Assembly: GCF_006151805.1 (NCBI RefSeq) | Contig: NZ_VDDA01000001.1 | Coordinates: forward strand, 685,794-749,793 | DNA length: 64,000 bases | Source: Methylobacterium terricola | GTDB lineage: Bacteria > Pseudomonadota > Alphaproteobacteria > Rhizobiales > Beijerinckiaceae | Direction of reading: 5' to 3' | The notes under the pieces: generated by a model | What the model saw: only the letters and a program-made list of their open reading frames with translations | Database searches by the model: none | Told to the model about the DNA's origin: nothing | Shown: positions 27,128-36,167 of the stretch, piece by piece | How positions within the stretch are numbered: position 1 is the stretch's first letter | Layout: every line of letters starts with the position of its first letter | Program-made: the position numbers and the translations under genes

Positions 27128-28624
27128 TCAATACGCGTTCTTGAACGCGCTCCGCGCCACCACCGTCATCACCAGGATCCGGAGGTCGAACCACAGCGAC
27201 CAGTTGTCGATGTAGAACAGGTCGTGCTCGACCCGGCGCTGCATGTCGGCATCGGTCAGCGTCTCGCCGCGCAGGCCGTTGACCTGGGCCCAGCCGGTGA
27301 TGCCCGGCCGTACGTTGTGGCGCCGCGCATACAGGGCGATGCGGCGCTCGAAGCTGCGGTCGTGGGCGACCGCGTGGGGCCGGGGGCCGACGAGGGACAT
27401 GTCGCCCCGGATCACGTTGAGAAGCTGGGGCAGCTCGTCGAGGTTGGTCCGGCGCAGGATGCGGCCGATCCGGGTGATGCGGTCGTCGCCCCGGGTCGCC
27501 TGACGGAAGGCGGCGTCGGCCTCCGCCCGCATGCTTCGGAACTTGAACACCCAGAACGCCTCCTGGTTGAAGCCGTAGCGCTTCTGGCGAAACAGGCTCG
27601 GGCCGCGGCTGTCGAGGCGGATCAGGAGGGCGATCAGCGCGAGCAGCGGCGAGAGCGCGACGAGGGCGAAGGAGGCCACCGCGATGTCGAAGCTGCGCTT
27701 GGCGGCGATCTCGAGCGGCGTGAGGGCCGCGCGGCCGACATTGATCCCCGTGAGAAGGCCGACCCGGCCGAGGCGCACGTCGCTGAAGCGGTCCATCACC
27801 CGGCCCGGGCGCAGGTGCAGGGCGACCGGCACCCGCAGGAAGGCGTCGACGCAGGCCTCCAGATCCTCGACCTCGGCCCAGGGCACCAGCACGAACACGT
27901 CGTCCGGGCGGAGGAAGCGCACCACCGAGACGCTGAGGTCGAGATCCTCGGCGAGCTGGGACCGGCGCGCCTCCGGCTCGGCGCCCGGGGGGGCGTCGCG
28001 CAGGGTGCTGACGCCGATCACCCGCAGGCCGAGTGCCGCGGTGTCGTGGGTGGCGTAGAAGCTCGCGACGTCGTCCTCGTACCCGATCAGGTGGATGCGC
28101 CGGGCCGAATCGGAGCGCAGCGTGATGAGCCGGCGCACCAGGGTCACGGTGGCGAACCGGGTGATGACGAGGACCGGCAGGCCGGCGAGGAAGGTCGCCA
28201 GGGCCGCCGCGCGGGAATGGTCGCCGGTGGTCTTGGTGAGGAAGCCGAGGACGAGCACCACCGCCCAGGCGGCGACCCACAGGTTGGTGGTCTGCCGCAG
28301 GTGCGGCGCGCGAGCGAGGTAATTCTCGATGCTGTACGCGTTCCGCGCGGCGTTCGGCAGCACGACGAACAGGCCGAGGAACAGCCCGACCGCGAGAGAG
28401 GGACCGAGATCGGGCTGCCGCTCGTAGGAGACGAGGTGGTAGATCAGCTCGCAGGCGAGCCCGGTCATCGTCACGGCGGCGAGCTCGGTGGTCGCCGCAC
28501 CGCCCGCGATGGCGAGGCGCAGGGCGGCGCGGCCGCGTCGGGGCAGCAGCGCGTTCCAGACCGCGCGCGCCTCGGACGAGGCAAGGTGGGCGTTGCCGTC
28601 ATCCGGGAACCGTTCGTGTCGCAT
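27128..28624 (-). CDS. exopolysaccharide polyprenyl-phosphate sugar transferase (ExoY/WcaJ type)
   Basis: 498-residue membrane enzyme that transfers the first sugar phosphate to undecaprenyl phosphate in exopolysaccharide assembly. The N-terminal half has four or five spans and a Rossmann-like CoA_binding_3 region (IHLIGYEDDVASFYATHD). The C-terminal bacterial sugar transferase domain begins at KRSFDIAVASFALVALSP near residue 311, followed by KFRSMR, DELPQLLNVIRGDMS and LVGPRPH. The ATG at 28624 is preferred; an upstream GTG at 28693 adds 23 unconserved residues. It is convergent with the glucan synthase gene, so the two are probably separate polysaccharide systems. Confidence 0.88.
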   Translation of the reverse strand: MRHERFPDDGNAHLASSEARAVWNALLPRRGRAALRLAIAGGAATTELAAVTMTGLACELIYHLVSYERQPDLGPSLAVGLFLGLFVVLPNAARNAYSIENYLARAPHLRQTTNLWVAAWAVVLVLGFLTKTTGDHSRAAALATFLAGLPVLVITRFATVTLVRRLITLRSDSARRIHLIGYEDDVASFYATHDTAALGLRVIGVSTLRDAPPGAEPEARRSQLAEDLDLSVSVVRFLRPDDVFVLVPWAEVEDLEACVDAFLRVPVALHLRPGRVMDRFSDVRLGRVGLLTGINVGRAALTPLEIAAKRSFDIAVASFALVALSPLLALIALLIRLDSRGPSLFRQKRYGFNQEAFWVFKFRSMRAEADAAFRQATRGDDRITRIGRILRRTNLDELPQLLNVIRGDMSLVGPRPHAVAHDRSFERRIALYARRHNVRPGITGWAQVNGLRGETLTDADMQRRVEHDLFYIDNWSLWFDLRILVMTVVARSAFKNAY

Positions 28625-28938
28625 GGCGAGATGACCCGTGACCGCATCTGTGCCGGGTTGGGACGGTCCGGGCGGGGAACGTGTCGTTCCCACACGCGCC
28701 CCGGGCCGCTTCCGGCTGGTGGGCGGTCAGGCAGCAAGCCCGGGACCGGTCGCATCCCAGCCCTGCGACCACGGATGGGACGAGGCGGGTGCGCGGGTGT
28801 ATGGCAGGCTCGCCGAGCCCCCGGCGGGACCGGGCGGCGCGGCGGGATACGATCGGTCCACCGGTCGGCCAGTCCGATCGGCTCGCCGGTCGCCGAACAC
28901 GACTGGCGAGCCGGTCGCCAAGGGGGAGCGCCAGAGCG
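28625..28938. promoter_or_regulatory. 314-bp divergent interval with a hairpin before the MFS gene
   Basis: No gene seen. GGCTCGCC (28880-28887) and GGCGAGCC (28905-28912) form a perfect 8-bp stem with a 17-base loop in the leader of the MFS gene, embedded in repeated CCGGTCG and GCCGGTCGCC motifs. It could be an operator or leader hairpin. The AAGGGGGAGCG ribosome binding site of the MFS gene follows. Confidence 0.35.
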
Positions 28939-30210
28939 ATGGATGCGCGTGCGAGCGAGGGCGGCGTGGCCGTGGAGCCGTCGGTCGCCGGGCCGCCCCT
29001 GGTGGAGCCGGCAACCCGGAGCGTGCCGGCGGCGGCGGGACCGGCGGCCGTCATCCTCGGCGGCTTGAGCCTGTCGCACCTCCTCAACGACATGATGCAG
29101 TCGCTGCTGCCGGCGATCTACCCGCTGCTGAAGCAGGCCTACGCCCTCGATTTCGCCCAGATCGGCGTCCTGACCCTGGCCTTCCAGCTCACCGCCTCGC
29201 TGCTGCAGCCGGTGGTCGGCCTGTTCACCGACAAGCGGCCGATGCCGTTCTCGCTCGCCACCGGCATGCTGCTGTCGCTCTGCGGGCTGCTGCTGCTGTC
29301 GCATGCCGGTTCCTACGGCTTGCTGATCCTCGCCGCCTGCCTGGTCGGCCTCGGCTCGGCGATCTTCCATCCGGAGGCCTCGCGGGTCGCCCGGCTGGCC
29401 TCGGGCGGGCGCTACGGCCTGGCGCAATCGGTGTTCCAGGTCGGCGGCAATGCCGGCACGGCGTTGGGGCCGCTGCTCGCCGCCTTCATCGTGGTGCCGC
29501 TCGGCCAGCGCAGCGTCGCGCTGTTCGCCCTCGCGGCGCTCGCCGGCTTCGTGGTGCTGAGCCTCGTCGGCCGCTGGTACCGCGACCGCCTCGCCGCCGG
29601 CGCCGCCCGCGGCAAGAAGAGCGCCGCTGCCATCCGCCCCCTGCCGAGGTCCAAGATCGTCGGCACCATCGGGGTGCTGCTGGTGCTGATCTTCTCGAAG
29701 TATTTCTACATGGCGAGCTTGAGCTCGTATTTCACGTTCTACCTGATCCACCGCTTCGGCGTGTCGGTGCAGGATTCGCAGCTCTACCTGTTCGTGTTCC
29801 TGGGCGCGGTCGCGGCCGGCACGGTGGTGGGCGGGCCGATCGGCGACCGGTTCGGCCGCAAGGTGGTGATCTGGGGCTCGATCCTCGGCGTGCTGCCCTT
29901 CACCCTGGCGCTGCCGCACGTGAACCTGGTCTGGACCGTGGTGCTGACCGTGCCGATCGGCCTGATCCTGGCCTCGGCGATGCCGGCGATCCTGGTCTAC
30001 GCGCAGGAACTCCTGCCCGGCCGGGTCGGCCTGGTCGGCGGCCTGTTCTTCGGCTTCGCCTTCGGGATGGGGGGGCTGGGCGCCGCGGTGCTGGGCGAGC
30101 TCGCCGACCGCACCAGCATCGAGTTCGTCTACGGCGTCTGCGCCTTCCTGCCGGCGGTGGGGCTGCTGGCGGCGTTCCTGCCGCGGCTCGACGCGCCCAA
30201 GGCCGCCTGA
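28939..30210 (+). CDS. MFS transporter, fosmidomycin resistance (Fsr) family
   Basis: 423-residue drug/sugar-type MFS exporter with twelve predicted spans after a 38-residue Ala/Pro-rich tail. The first helix segment GLSLSHLLNDMMQSLLPAIY and the GSAIFHPEASRVA motif near residue 145 are characteristic of Fsr proteins. The loop motif GDRFGRK lies between the second-half helices. The natural substrate is unknown; homologues confer fosmidomycin resistance when overexpressed. The ATG at 28939 has AAGGGGGAG about ten bases upstream. It is divergent from the sugar transferase gene and ends before a strong shared terminator. Confidence 0.88.
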   Translation: MDARASEGGVAVEPSVAGPPLVEPATRSVPAAAGPAAVILGGLSLSHLLNDMMQSLLPAIYPLLKQAYALDFAQIGVLTLAFQLTASLLQPVVGLFTDKRPMPFSLATGMLLSLCGLLLLSHAGSYGLLILAACLVGLGSAIFHPEASRVARLASGGRYGLAQSVFQVGGNAGTALGPLLAAFIVVPLGQRSVALFALAALAGFVVLSLVGRWYRDRLAAGAARGKKSAAAIRPLPRSKIVGTIGVLLVLIFSKYFYMASLSSYFTFYLIHRFGVSVQDSQLYLFVFLGAVAAGTVVGGPIGDRFGRKVVIWGSILGVLPFTLALPHVNLVWTVVLTVPIGLILASAMPAILVYAQELLPGRVGLVGGLFFGFAFGMGGLGAAVLGELADRTSIEFVYGVCAFLPAVGLLAAFLPRLDAPKAA

Positions 30211-30237
30211 GACGGGCGGGACCGCCTGACCCGAATC

Positions 30238-30266
30238 GGCGGGGGCCGGCCGTTCCGGCCCCCGCC
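30238..30266. terminator. strong bidirectional terminator hairpin
   Basis: GGCGGGGGCCGG (30238-30249) and CCGGCCCCCGCC (30255-30266) form a perfect 12-bp stem with a 5-base loop between the convergent MFS and heme oxygenase stops. CTTCCGGGTTT follows on the plus side. Confidence 0.75.
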
Positions 30267-30275
30267 CTTCCGGGT

Positions 30276-30596
30276 TTAGTCGTTGCGGGCGACGGTCTGG
30301 ATCGTCTCGAACCCCTCGAATTGCGGATGGCCGAGATAGAGCGGCTTGGTGCCGGGCGCACGGCTATGCGCCTTGCGGAACTGCTCGGAGCGGGTCCAGG
30401 CCTCGAAATCGGCCTTCGACGACCAGATTGTGTGCGAGGCGTAGAGGACGTGGTCCTCGGCTTCCGGCCCGCGCAGCAGATGGAACTCGACGAAGCCCGG
30501 CATCTCCCCCAGGTGGCTGTCGCGCCCGAGCCAGACCTGCTCGAAGTCCTGGGTGGCGTCCTTGTAGACCTTGAACCGGTTCATGGCGATGAACAT
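30276..30596 (-). CDS. hmuQ: IsdG/HmuQ-type heme-degrading monooxygenase
   Basis: 106-residue ferredoxin-like ABM-fold protein. The catalytic triad of IsdG-type heme oxygenases is in the canonical positions: Asn6 in MFIAMNRFKV, Trp67 in FEAWTRS and His77 in FRKAHSR. It closely resembles rhizobial HmuQ/HmuD, which release iron from heme under iron limitation. The mid-chain HLLRGPEAEDHVLYASHT fits the heme pocket. It stands alone with no heme transporter next to it. No Irr or Fur box was recognised upstream. AGGAGGACG lies just before the ATG. Confidence 0.87.
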   Translation of the reverse strand: MFIAMNRFKVYKDATQDFEQVWLGRDSHLGEMPGFVEFHLLRGPEAEDHVLYASHTIWSSKADFEAWTRSEQFRKAHSRAPGTKPLYLGHPQFEGFETIQTVARND

Positions 30597-31125
30597 CGTG
30601 GACGTCCTCCTCGGCGCGGCTGAGCGGGTGTCCCGGAGATGGGAACTAGGCCGCCATCGGCAAGGTGACCCGGCCGGTCGGCCTAAGCCCGACTGGCGAG
30701 CGACCTGCGTGCGCGACGCAACTCAGTATTTTTTCCACCTTTGTTCCCTTGGGGAATTCGCTCGGAGCGTGTAGACGTGAGTTGGGTTGCATGGCAGACC
30801 CGCACCCGCGTCGCGAGCCTGGCAGCAGGACGGCGTGGAAGGGTCGAGGCCGGCGACGCGCTCCGACTCGGCGCAGCGTCCGGATGGCGACTGGATGAAG
30901 GCCGGCCCGCCCGCGACAGGCCGGCCGGGTGGGGTGCGTGAACCGGGGGCGAGGCGTCTTCGCCACCGGTTCTGGGTGGCGAACATCCGCGGGACGGACG
31001 GAGCGGGAGCGCACCGGCCGCGACGCGGGCACGAACGACGCGGCATGGCGGCTCTCTGGGATTGGGGAGAGGGCCTCCCGGCGGGCCAGACCGTTGGCAA
31101 GCCAGAACAAAGACGTTGAGGACCG
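30597..31125. promoter_or_regulatory. 529-bp divergent interval before the XRE gene
   Basis: No gene is supported although several frames stay open because of high GC. The stretch around 30720-30760 (CAGTATTTTTTCCACC and neighbours) is AT-rich and could hold promoter elements for the XRE gene, leaving a long leader. No riboswitch class was recognised. Confidence 0.35.
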
Positions 31126-31542
31126 ATGCCCAAGCAAACCACCGAGGTCGACCGGCTCGTCGGCGTCCGCATCACGGCCCTGCGCAAGGCCAAGGGCCTG
31201 AGCCAGACCGCCCTCGGCAATGCCGTCGGCGTGACCTTCCAGCAGGTGCAGAAGTACGAGAAGGGCCAGAATCGCGTCGGCGCCGGCCGCCTGCGCGAGA
31301 TCGCCCGGCTGCTCGAGGTCCCGGTCTCGGCCTTCTTCGAGGATCAGGCCGGCGGCGAGAGCGGCGACGACAACGTCTTCGGCTTCTTGAGCGCGCAGGG
31401 CGCGATCGAGCTGCTGCGCGCCTACGTGCAGATCGAGGACGAGCAGCTGCGCCGCGAGGTGCTGGCGATCGTGCGGTCCGCCGCCCGCCTCGGCCGCCAC
31501 GCCACCGCCCTGAACGGCGAGGACACCACCGCCGCCGAATGA
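31126..31542 (+). CDS. XRE-family regulator, PraR-like
   Basis: 138-residue DNA-binding protein with a Cro/CI helix-turn-helix at about residues 13-68: VGVRITALRKAKGLSQTALG, then FQQVQKYEKGQNRVGAGRL. The pattern, followed by VPVSAFFED, is that of the rhizobial PraR group, which controls biofilm formation and attachment. The C-terminal ~60 residues are helical and possibly mediate dimerisation. Its exact target is unknown. It stands alone between a long leader and the convergent cobB gene. Confidence 0.85.
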   Translation: MPKQTTEVDRLVGVRITALRKAKGLSQTALGNAVGVTFQQVQKYEKGQNRVGAGRLREIARLLEVPVSAFFEDQAGGESGDDNVFGFLSAQGAIELLRAYVQIEDEQLRREVLAIVRSAARLGRHATALNGEDTTAAE

Positions 31543-31683
31543 CGCCGTGAGCCGGCGGTCCCCGCCGGAGCCCCGGCCGCATCCCTGACGAAGCCGGCTG
31601 CGACAGTGCGTCGAGCCGGCTCGACGGCGTCGTGCCGGTGGGGCGGACCGGCCCGTCGCGGGGTACGTGGCGGCGCCGGCGAC

Positions 31684-33009
31684 CTAGCGCAGCCCCACGA
31701 GGTGGAAGAAGCTGCCGCTGACCCGCCCGCGCCGATGCCCTGCCGGCCCGAGCGGGCGCCCTTCCGCATCCGTCACCTCGGCCAGGGCCTCGTCCGGGCC
31801 GGGTGGAGGGGTGAGTTCGCTCGCGTAGTGGAACTCGTGCCCGACCAGGCCCTGACCGGCCGAGCCGAGGGCGCTCGGCCCGGCGAGGGTCGCGATCCGG
31901 TAGCCGAGATGCAGCCGGCGCCTGGCATAGGAGGTCGCGACCGGCAGGAGCCCGGCCATGCGGTGGGTCGTGCCGTCGGCATCCTCCAGACTCTCGCCCA
32001 GCACCATGTAGCCGCCGCACTCGCCGTGGACGGTCTGGGTCGCGGCGAAGGCGCGCAGCCCGTCGAGGAAGCGCGACGCGGCGGCGAGGCGGCCGGCATG
32101 CAGCTCCGGATAGCCGCCGGGCAGCCAGCAGGCGTCGCATTCCGCCGGTGGCGCCTCGTCGGCGAGCGGCGAGAACGGCATGATCTCGGCCCCGGCGGCG
32201 CGCCAGCCGGCCTCCAGATGCGGGTAGACGAACGAGAACGCGGCATCCCGGGCCACGGCGAGGCGCTGGCCGGGCGGCGGCGGCAACCGGCCGGGGGCGG
32301 GCGCGGGGATCCGGCCGCCGGCGGCGGCGAGGACCGCGTCGAGGTCGATCGAGGCCTCCGCCAGATCCGCCAGGCGGTCGAGGCGGGCATCGAGATCGGC
32401 GGTCTCGCCGGCCTGGATCAGGCCGAGATGGCGCTCCGGGAGAACCAGCGCGGCCTCCCGCGGCACCGCGCCGAGCACCGGCACCCCGATCCGGGCGAGT
32501 CCGTCCTCGACCAGCCGGCGGTGGCGCGGGCTCGCGACCTTGTTGAGGATCACGCCGGCGAGATGCAGGCGCGGGTCGTAGGCCCGCACCCCGAGGGCCG
32601 TCGCGGCGGCCGATTGCGCCGCCCCCGAGACGTCCAGCACCAGCACCACCGGCCAGCCGTAGCGGGCGGCGATGTCGGCATTGGCGCCGCTGCGGCCTTC
32701 CTCCGCGACGACGCCGTCGAACAGGCCCATCGAGCCCTCGGCCACGAGCAGCTCGGCCTCGCTCCCGGCCCGGCCCGCCACCGCGTCGAGCAGGGCGCCG
32801 TCCATGGCGAAGCTGTCGAGGTTGTAGCTCGGGCGCCCCGTCGCGGCGGCGTGGAAGGCGGGATCGATGTAGTCCGGCCCGCATTTCGCCCCGGCCACCG
32901 CCAGCCCCCGGCGGCGCAGGGCCCGCAGCAGCGCGAGGGTCACGGTGGTCTTGCCGGAGCCGGAGCGGGCGGCGGCGACGAGGAGGCCGCGGGCGGGATG
33001 AGCGGTCAC
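31684..33009 (-). CDS. cobB: CobB, hydrogenobyrinic acid a,c-diamide synthase
   Basis: 441-residue glutamine amidotransferase that amidates the a and c side chains of hydrogenobyrinate with ATP. The N-terminal synthetase domain has ARSGSGKTT at residues 14-22 and AEGSMGLFDG near residue 90. The C-terminal class I glutaminase domain has Cys331 in VHGECGGYMVLG and a His near the end (GSFFHLVG). The GTG start at 33009 begins the conserved domain. It is divergent from cbiD across only 63 bp. The aerobic pathway uses this metal-free substrate, consistent with cobG and cobN nearby. Confidence 0.94.
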   Translation of the reverse strand: MTAHPARGLLVAAARSGSGKTTVTLALLRALRRRGLAVAGAKCGPDYIDPAFHAAATGRPSYNLDSFAMDGALLDAVAGRAGSEAELLVAEGSMGLFDGVVAEEGRSGANADIAARYGWPVVLVLDVSGAAQSAAATALGVRAYDPRLHLAGVILNKVASPRHRRLVEDGLARIGVPVLGAVPREAALVLPERHLGLIQAGETADLDARLDRLADLAEASIDLDAVLAAAGGRIPAPAPGRLPPPPGQRLAVARDAAFSFVYPHLEAGWRAAGAEIMPFSPLADEAPPAECDACWLPGGYPELHAGRLAAASRFLDGLRAFAATQTVHGECGGYMVLGESLEDADGTTHRMAGLLPVATSYARRRLHLGYRIATLAGPSALGSAGQGLVGHEFHYASELTPPPGPDEALAEVTDAEGRPLGPAGHRRGRVSGSFFHLVGLR

Positions 33010-33072
33010 GAGGGGTCCGTCTGTTCACGGGAGGCGCATTCACCGCGCCGGCCCGGGGTGATACCACGCCGC

Positions 33073-34176
33073 ATGGACGCGACACGACCTCGGGAGACCC
33101 TCCGCCGCGGCTGGACCACCGGCGCCTGCGCGGCCGCCGCCGCCAAGGCCGCCTATGCCGGGCTCGTGACCGGCTCGTTCCCCGACCCGGTCGAGATCCC
33201 GCTGCCGAGCGGCGCCCGCCCGGCCTTCGCCCTGGCGCGGACCGGACCTGCCGAGGGCGGAGCCTTCGCCGGGGTGGTGAAGGATGCCGGCGACGATCCC
33301 GACGTGACCCACGGGGTGCTCGTCCTCGCGACGGTGCGGCGCGGGGCGCCGGGCACCGGCGTCACCTTCCGGGCCGGGCCAGGGGTCGGCACCGTGACCC
33401 GGGCCGGGCTGCCGCTCCCGGTCGGCGAACCGGCGATCAACCCGATGCCCCGGCGGATGATCGCGGCGGCGATCGGGGAGGCGGCCCTGGGGTTCGGCGG
33501 GCCGGCGGACGTAATCGTGGAGATCGCGATTCCCGGCGGCGAGGCCCTGGCGCAGAAGACCCTCAACCCGCGGCTCGGCATCGTCGGCGGCCTGTCGGTG
33601 CTCGGCACGACCGGGGTGGTGGTGCCGTATTCCTGCGCCGCCTGGATCGACAGCATCCATCGCGGGGTCGACGTCGCCCGGGCCGGCGCCCTCGATCACG
33701 TCGCGGGCGCCACCGGCTCGACCTCCGAGGAGGCGGTGGCGCGCCTCTACGGCTTAGCCCCCCAGGCCCTGATCGACATGGGCGATTTCGCCGGCGGGAT
33801 GCTGAAATACCTGCGCCGCCACCCGGTGCCGCGGGTGACGGTGGCCGGCGGCATCGCCAAGATGGTGAAGCTCGGTCACGGGCTCCTCGACCTGCATTCG
33901 CGCTCCGGGCCGGTCGATCTCGCCTGGCTGTCGGAGCGCGTCGCGGAGGCCGGCGGCGGGCCGGACCTCGCCCGTCAGGCCGCCGGGGCCAACACCGCCC
34001 TCGAGGTGCTGCGCTTGGCACAGGCCCAGGAGCTGCCGCTCGCCGATCTCGTCGCCCGCTATGCGTGGGCGACAGCCGCAAAGGCTCTGTCGGGTTCGGG
34101 CACCTCGCTGGAGGTGGTGGTGTTCGACCGGGAGGGTGGGCTGGTCGGGCGGGCGCCGTTCCATCCGGTGGGGTGA
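33073..34176 (+). CDS. cbiD: CbiD, (cobalt-)precorrin-5B C1-methyltransferase
   Basis: 367-residue CbiD family methyltransferase. The N-terminal hallmark RRGWTTGACAAAAAKAA is present, followed by KDAGDDPDVTHG near residue 72, the GLSVLGTTGVVVPYS segment near residue 175, and GGIAKMVKLGHGLLDLHSR near residue 260. CbiD belongs to the anaerobic route, whereas the neighbours (cobG, cobN) belong to the aerobic route. It presumably stands in for CobF, of which there is no sign here. The frame is open far upstream, but that part is antisense to cobB; the ATG at 33073 begins the domain. Confidence 0.94.
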   Translation: MDATRPRETLRRGWTTGACAAAAAKAAYAGLVTGSFPDPVEIPLPSGARPAFALARTGPAEGGAFAGVVKDAGDDPDVTHGVLVLATVRRGAPGTGVTFRAGPGVGTVTRAGLPLPVGEPAINPMPRRMIAAAIGEAALGFGGPADVIVEIAIPGGEALAQKTLNPRLGIVGGLSVLGTTGVVVPYSCAAWIDSIHRGVDVARAGALDHVAGATGSTSEEAVARLYGLAPQALIDMGDFAGGMLKYLRRHPVPRVTVAGGIAKMVKLGHGLLDLHSRSGPVDLAWLSERVAEAGGGPDLARQAAGANTALEVLRLAQAQELPLADLVARYAWATAAKALSGSGTSLEVVVFDREGGLVGRAPFHPVG

Positions 34177-34255
34177 GGCGGCCGTCGATAGGCAGGTCGT
34201 CAATGGCCGAGCACCGCGCCGGTGCCGGCGAAACGGCACTGGACGTCGATCTCGA

Positions 34256-34828
34256 TCAGACCGCCGGTCCTGCCGGCCACGGCATGCGGCGATCTGCGGG
34301 ACATTGCGAGCCGAAGGCGGAGGCAGGATCGGCCCAATGGTAGCGGAGGACCGGCCGGTCGCCTCCGCCGGGAACGGCGTGCCGGCTCCGCTCGGCGATC
34401 ACGCCGCCACGCCGCTCGTAGAAGCGGCGGGCCTGCGCGTTCTGCTCGAAACACCACAGGGAGAGCCCCGACTCAGGATAGGCGCGCGACGACCACTCCG
34501 CCGCGGCGCCGAGCAGGGCCGTCCCCTATCCCCGTCCCTTCGCCGTGGGAAGGACGTGGAGATTGTCGACCAGCGTTCCCCAGCGCTCGTGCTCCGCTCC
34601 GATCGCACAGACGAAGCCGACCGGCTCGCCGTCGCTCTCGGCGATGATGGCGGTCAGGTCGGGGTGATGCGGCCCGATGCGGGATGTCCACGCATCCAGG
34701 CGGTTCTGCTCGATGGGACCGGCGAGGAAGCTCGGATCGAGGATCCCGCGATAGGCGCTCCTCCAACTCTCCGCATGGAGATGGGCGAGCAACGCCTCAT
34801 CGGCGTGGGTGGCGATCCGCATCCGCAT
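34256..34828 (-). pseudogene. GNAT acetyltransferase with in-frame amber stop
   Basis: One continuous frame of 190 codons is broken by a TAG at 34528-34526 (codon 101). Before it: MRMRIATHADEALLAHLHAE, then NLHVLPTAKGRG. After it, in the same frame: GTALLGAAAEWSS, then LWCFEQNAQARRFYERRGG. Together these form a complete GNAT N-acetyltransferase, and the stop falls exactly in the acetyl-CoA-binding motif (GRG-x-G). It is therefore a single nonsense change rather than two genes. The last ~30 codons after HWA are unconserved. A sequencing error or readthrough is possible. It interrupts the cob cluster between cbiD and cobM. Confidence 0.8.
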
Positions 34829-34878
34829 CGCGGTTGTTTACGGATGGAAGGCCCCCGCCGCAACGGTCGGGAGCGGTG

Positions 34879-35667
34879 TCAGCGCGACGGCGGCCCGACC
34901 GGCGCGGCCACGGCGCCGCCCGGCCGGAACCGCCGGTCGTAATCCACCGCGTAGAGCGCGCTCTCGCGAAACTCCGTCGCCCCGAGCGCCGGTCCGACCA
35001 GGATCAGCGCCGTGCGCTCGAGTCCCGCCGCCGCGACCTGGGCCGACAGGGTCGCGAGCGTGCCGCGCAGCACCCGCTCGTCCGGCCAGGTGGCGCGGAA
35101 CACCACCGCGGCCGGGCAGTCCGGCCCATAATGCGGGATCAGCTCGGCCGCCACGGCGTCGATGACGTGGATCGACAGATGGATGGCGAGCGTCGCCCGG
35201 GTCGCCGCGAAGGCGGCCAGGCGCTCGGTCTCGGGCATCGCCGAGGCGCGGCCGCTGGTGCGGGTCAGCACCACCGATTGCGCCAGTTCCGGCACCGTCA
35301 ATTCGCGCCCGAGCACCGCGGCCGCCGCGGCGAAGGAGGGCACGCCGGGGGTGAGGTCGTAGGGGATGCCGAGGCGGTCGAGGCGGCGGGTCTGCTCGGC
35401 CACCGCGCTCCAGATTGAGAGGTCGCCGGAATGCAGCCGCGCCACCTCCTGCCCTGCCGCGTGCGCCTCCGCCATGACGGCGATGATCGCGTCGAGGGAG
35501 AGGGGGGCGGTGTCGACGATCCGGGCGTCTGAGGGGCACCAGGACAGGATTTCGGGCGCGACCAGGGAGCCGGCATGGAGGCAGACCGGGCAGCGGGCGA
35601 TGAGGTCGCGGCCGCGCACGGTGATGAGGTCGGCTGCGCCCGGGCCGGCGCCGATGAAGTGGATCAT
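34879..35667 (-). CDS. cobM: CobM, precorrin-4 C11-methyltransferase
   Basis: 262-residue SAM-dependent tetrapyrrole methylase. The N-terminal [19 protein letters not shown] is the CobM/CbiF form of the SAM-site motif, with [11 protein letters not shown] near residue 78 and [17 protein letters not shown] near residue 104. It methylates C11 of precorrin-4 in the cytoplasm. The ATG overlaps the cobE stop (ATGA), and it is the last gene of the cobL-cobE-cobM run. The last ~25 residues ([10 protein letters not shown]) are a variable tail. Confidence 0.94.
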   Translation of the reverse strand: MIHFIGAGPGAADLITVRGRDLIARCPVCLHAGSLVAPEILSWCPSDARIVDTAPLSLDAIIAVMAEAHAAGQEVARLHSGDLSIWSAVAEQTRRLDRLGIPYDLTPGVPSFAAAAAVLGRELTVPELAQSVVLTRTSGRASAMPETERLAAFAATRATLAIHLSIHVIDAVAAELIPHYGPDCPAAVVFRATWPDERVLRGTLATLSAQVAAAGLERTALILVGPALGATEFRESALYAVDYDRRFRPGGAVAAPVGPPSR

Positions 35668-36167
35668 GACGGAAGGGCGTCTCCGCTGGCGGCGAGCGCG
35701 CAGGTGGCGCCCGCGCTGGCGATGCGGGGCAGGACGAGGCGGGCATCGGGCCCGGCCGCCGCGAGGGCCGCGGCCTCGGCGAGGGATCCGACGCCGCGCA
35801 GGGCCTCGATGCGGACCGAACGGGTGACGACCCGGCGCCCGGCCTCGCGCAGGGCCTCGACGTCGACGGCGACGAGGGGCACGCCCAGGGTCTCGGCCGC
35901 CGCGCGGATCGCCGGATCGCCGGCGCGGTCGGCGGCAGTGGCGATCGCGGCGAGGCGTGCGCCGGCGAGGTCGGCCTGCCGCAGACCCTCCGCCACGAGC
36001 GCCACGATCTCCTCGGGGAGGGTCGCATGGCGAAAGCCGATGCCGGCGACGACGGCCCGGGGCGCCTCGGTGGCGGGATCCCGGGCAGCCCCGTGCAGAA
36101 CGGTGGGCGGAGGCGGCGCGCCCGGCGCCCTGGCCTGGATCCTGGCCTGGATCATGAGGGGTGTCAC
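35664..36167 (-). CDS. cobE: CobE, CbiG C-terminal-like cobalamin protein
   Basis: 167-residue protein with the CbiG C-terminal/CobE fold: [20 protein letters not shown] near residue 38, [12 protein letters not shown] and SVAEAAAL-like segments (here [12 protein letters not shown]), and [12 protein letters not shown] at the end. CobE is needed in the aerobic pathway, but its exact step is debated. The GTG at 36167 overlaps the cobL stop (GTGA) and is preferred; an ATG four codons later is the alternative. Its stop overlaps cobM (ATGA). Confidence 0.88.
   Translation of the reverse strand: MTPLMIQARIQARAPGAPPPPTVLHGAARDPATEAPRAVVAGIGFRHATLPEEIVALVAEGLRQADLAGARLAAIATAADRAGDPAIRAAAETLGVPLVAVDVEALREAGRRVVTRSVRIEALRGVGSLAEAAALAAAGPDARLVLPRIASAGATCALAASGDALPS

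Noticed and set aside
31606..33072. 489-codon in-frame extension upstream of cbiD
   Set aside because: It is antisense to cobB; CbiD begins at the conserved MDATRPRETLRRGWTTG.
34256..34828. Two separate small genes instead of one broken GNAT gene
   Set aside because: The part after the TAG continues the same fold in the same frame and lacks its own start signal.
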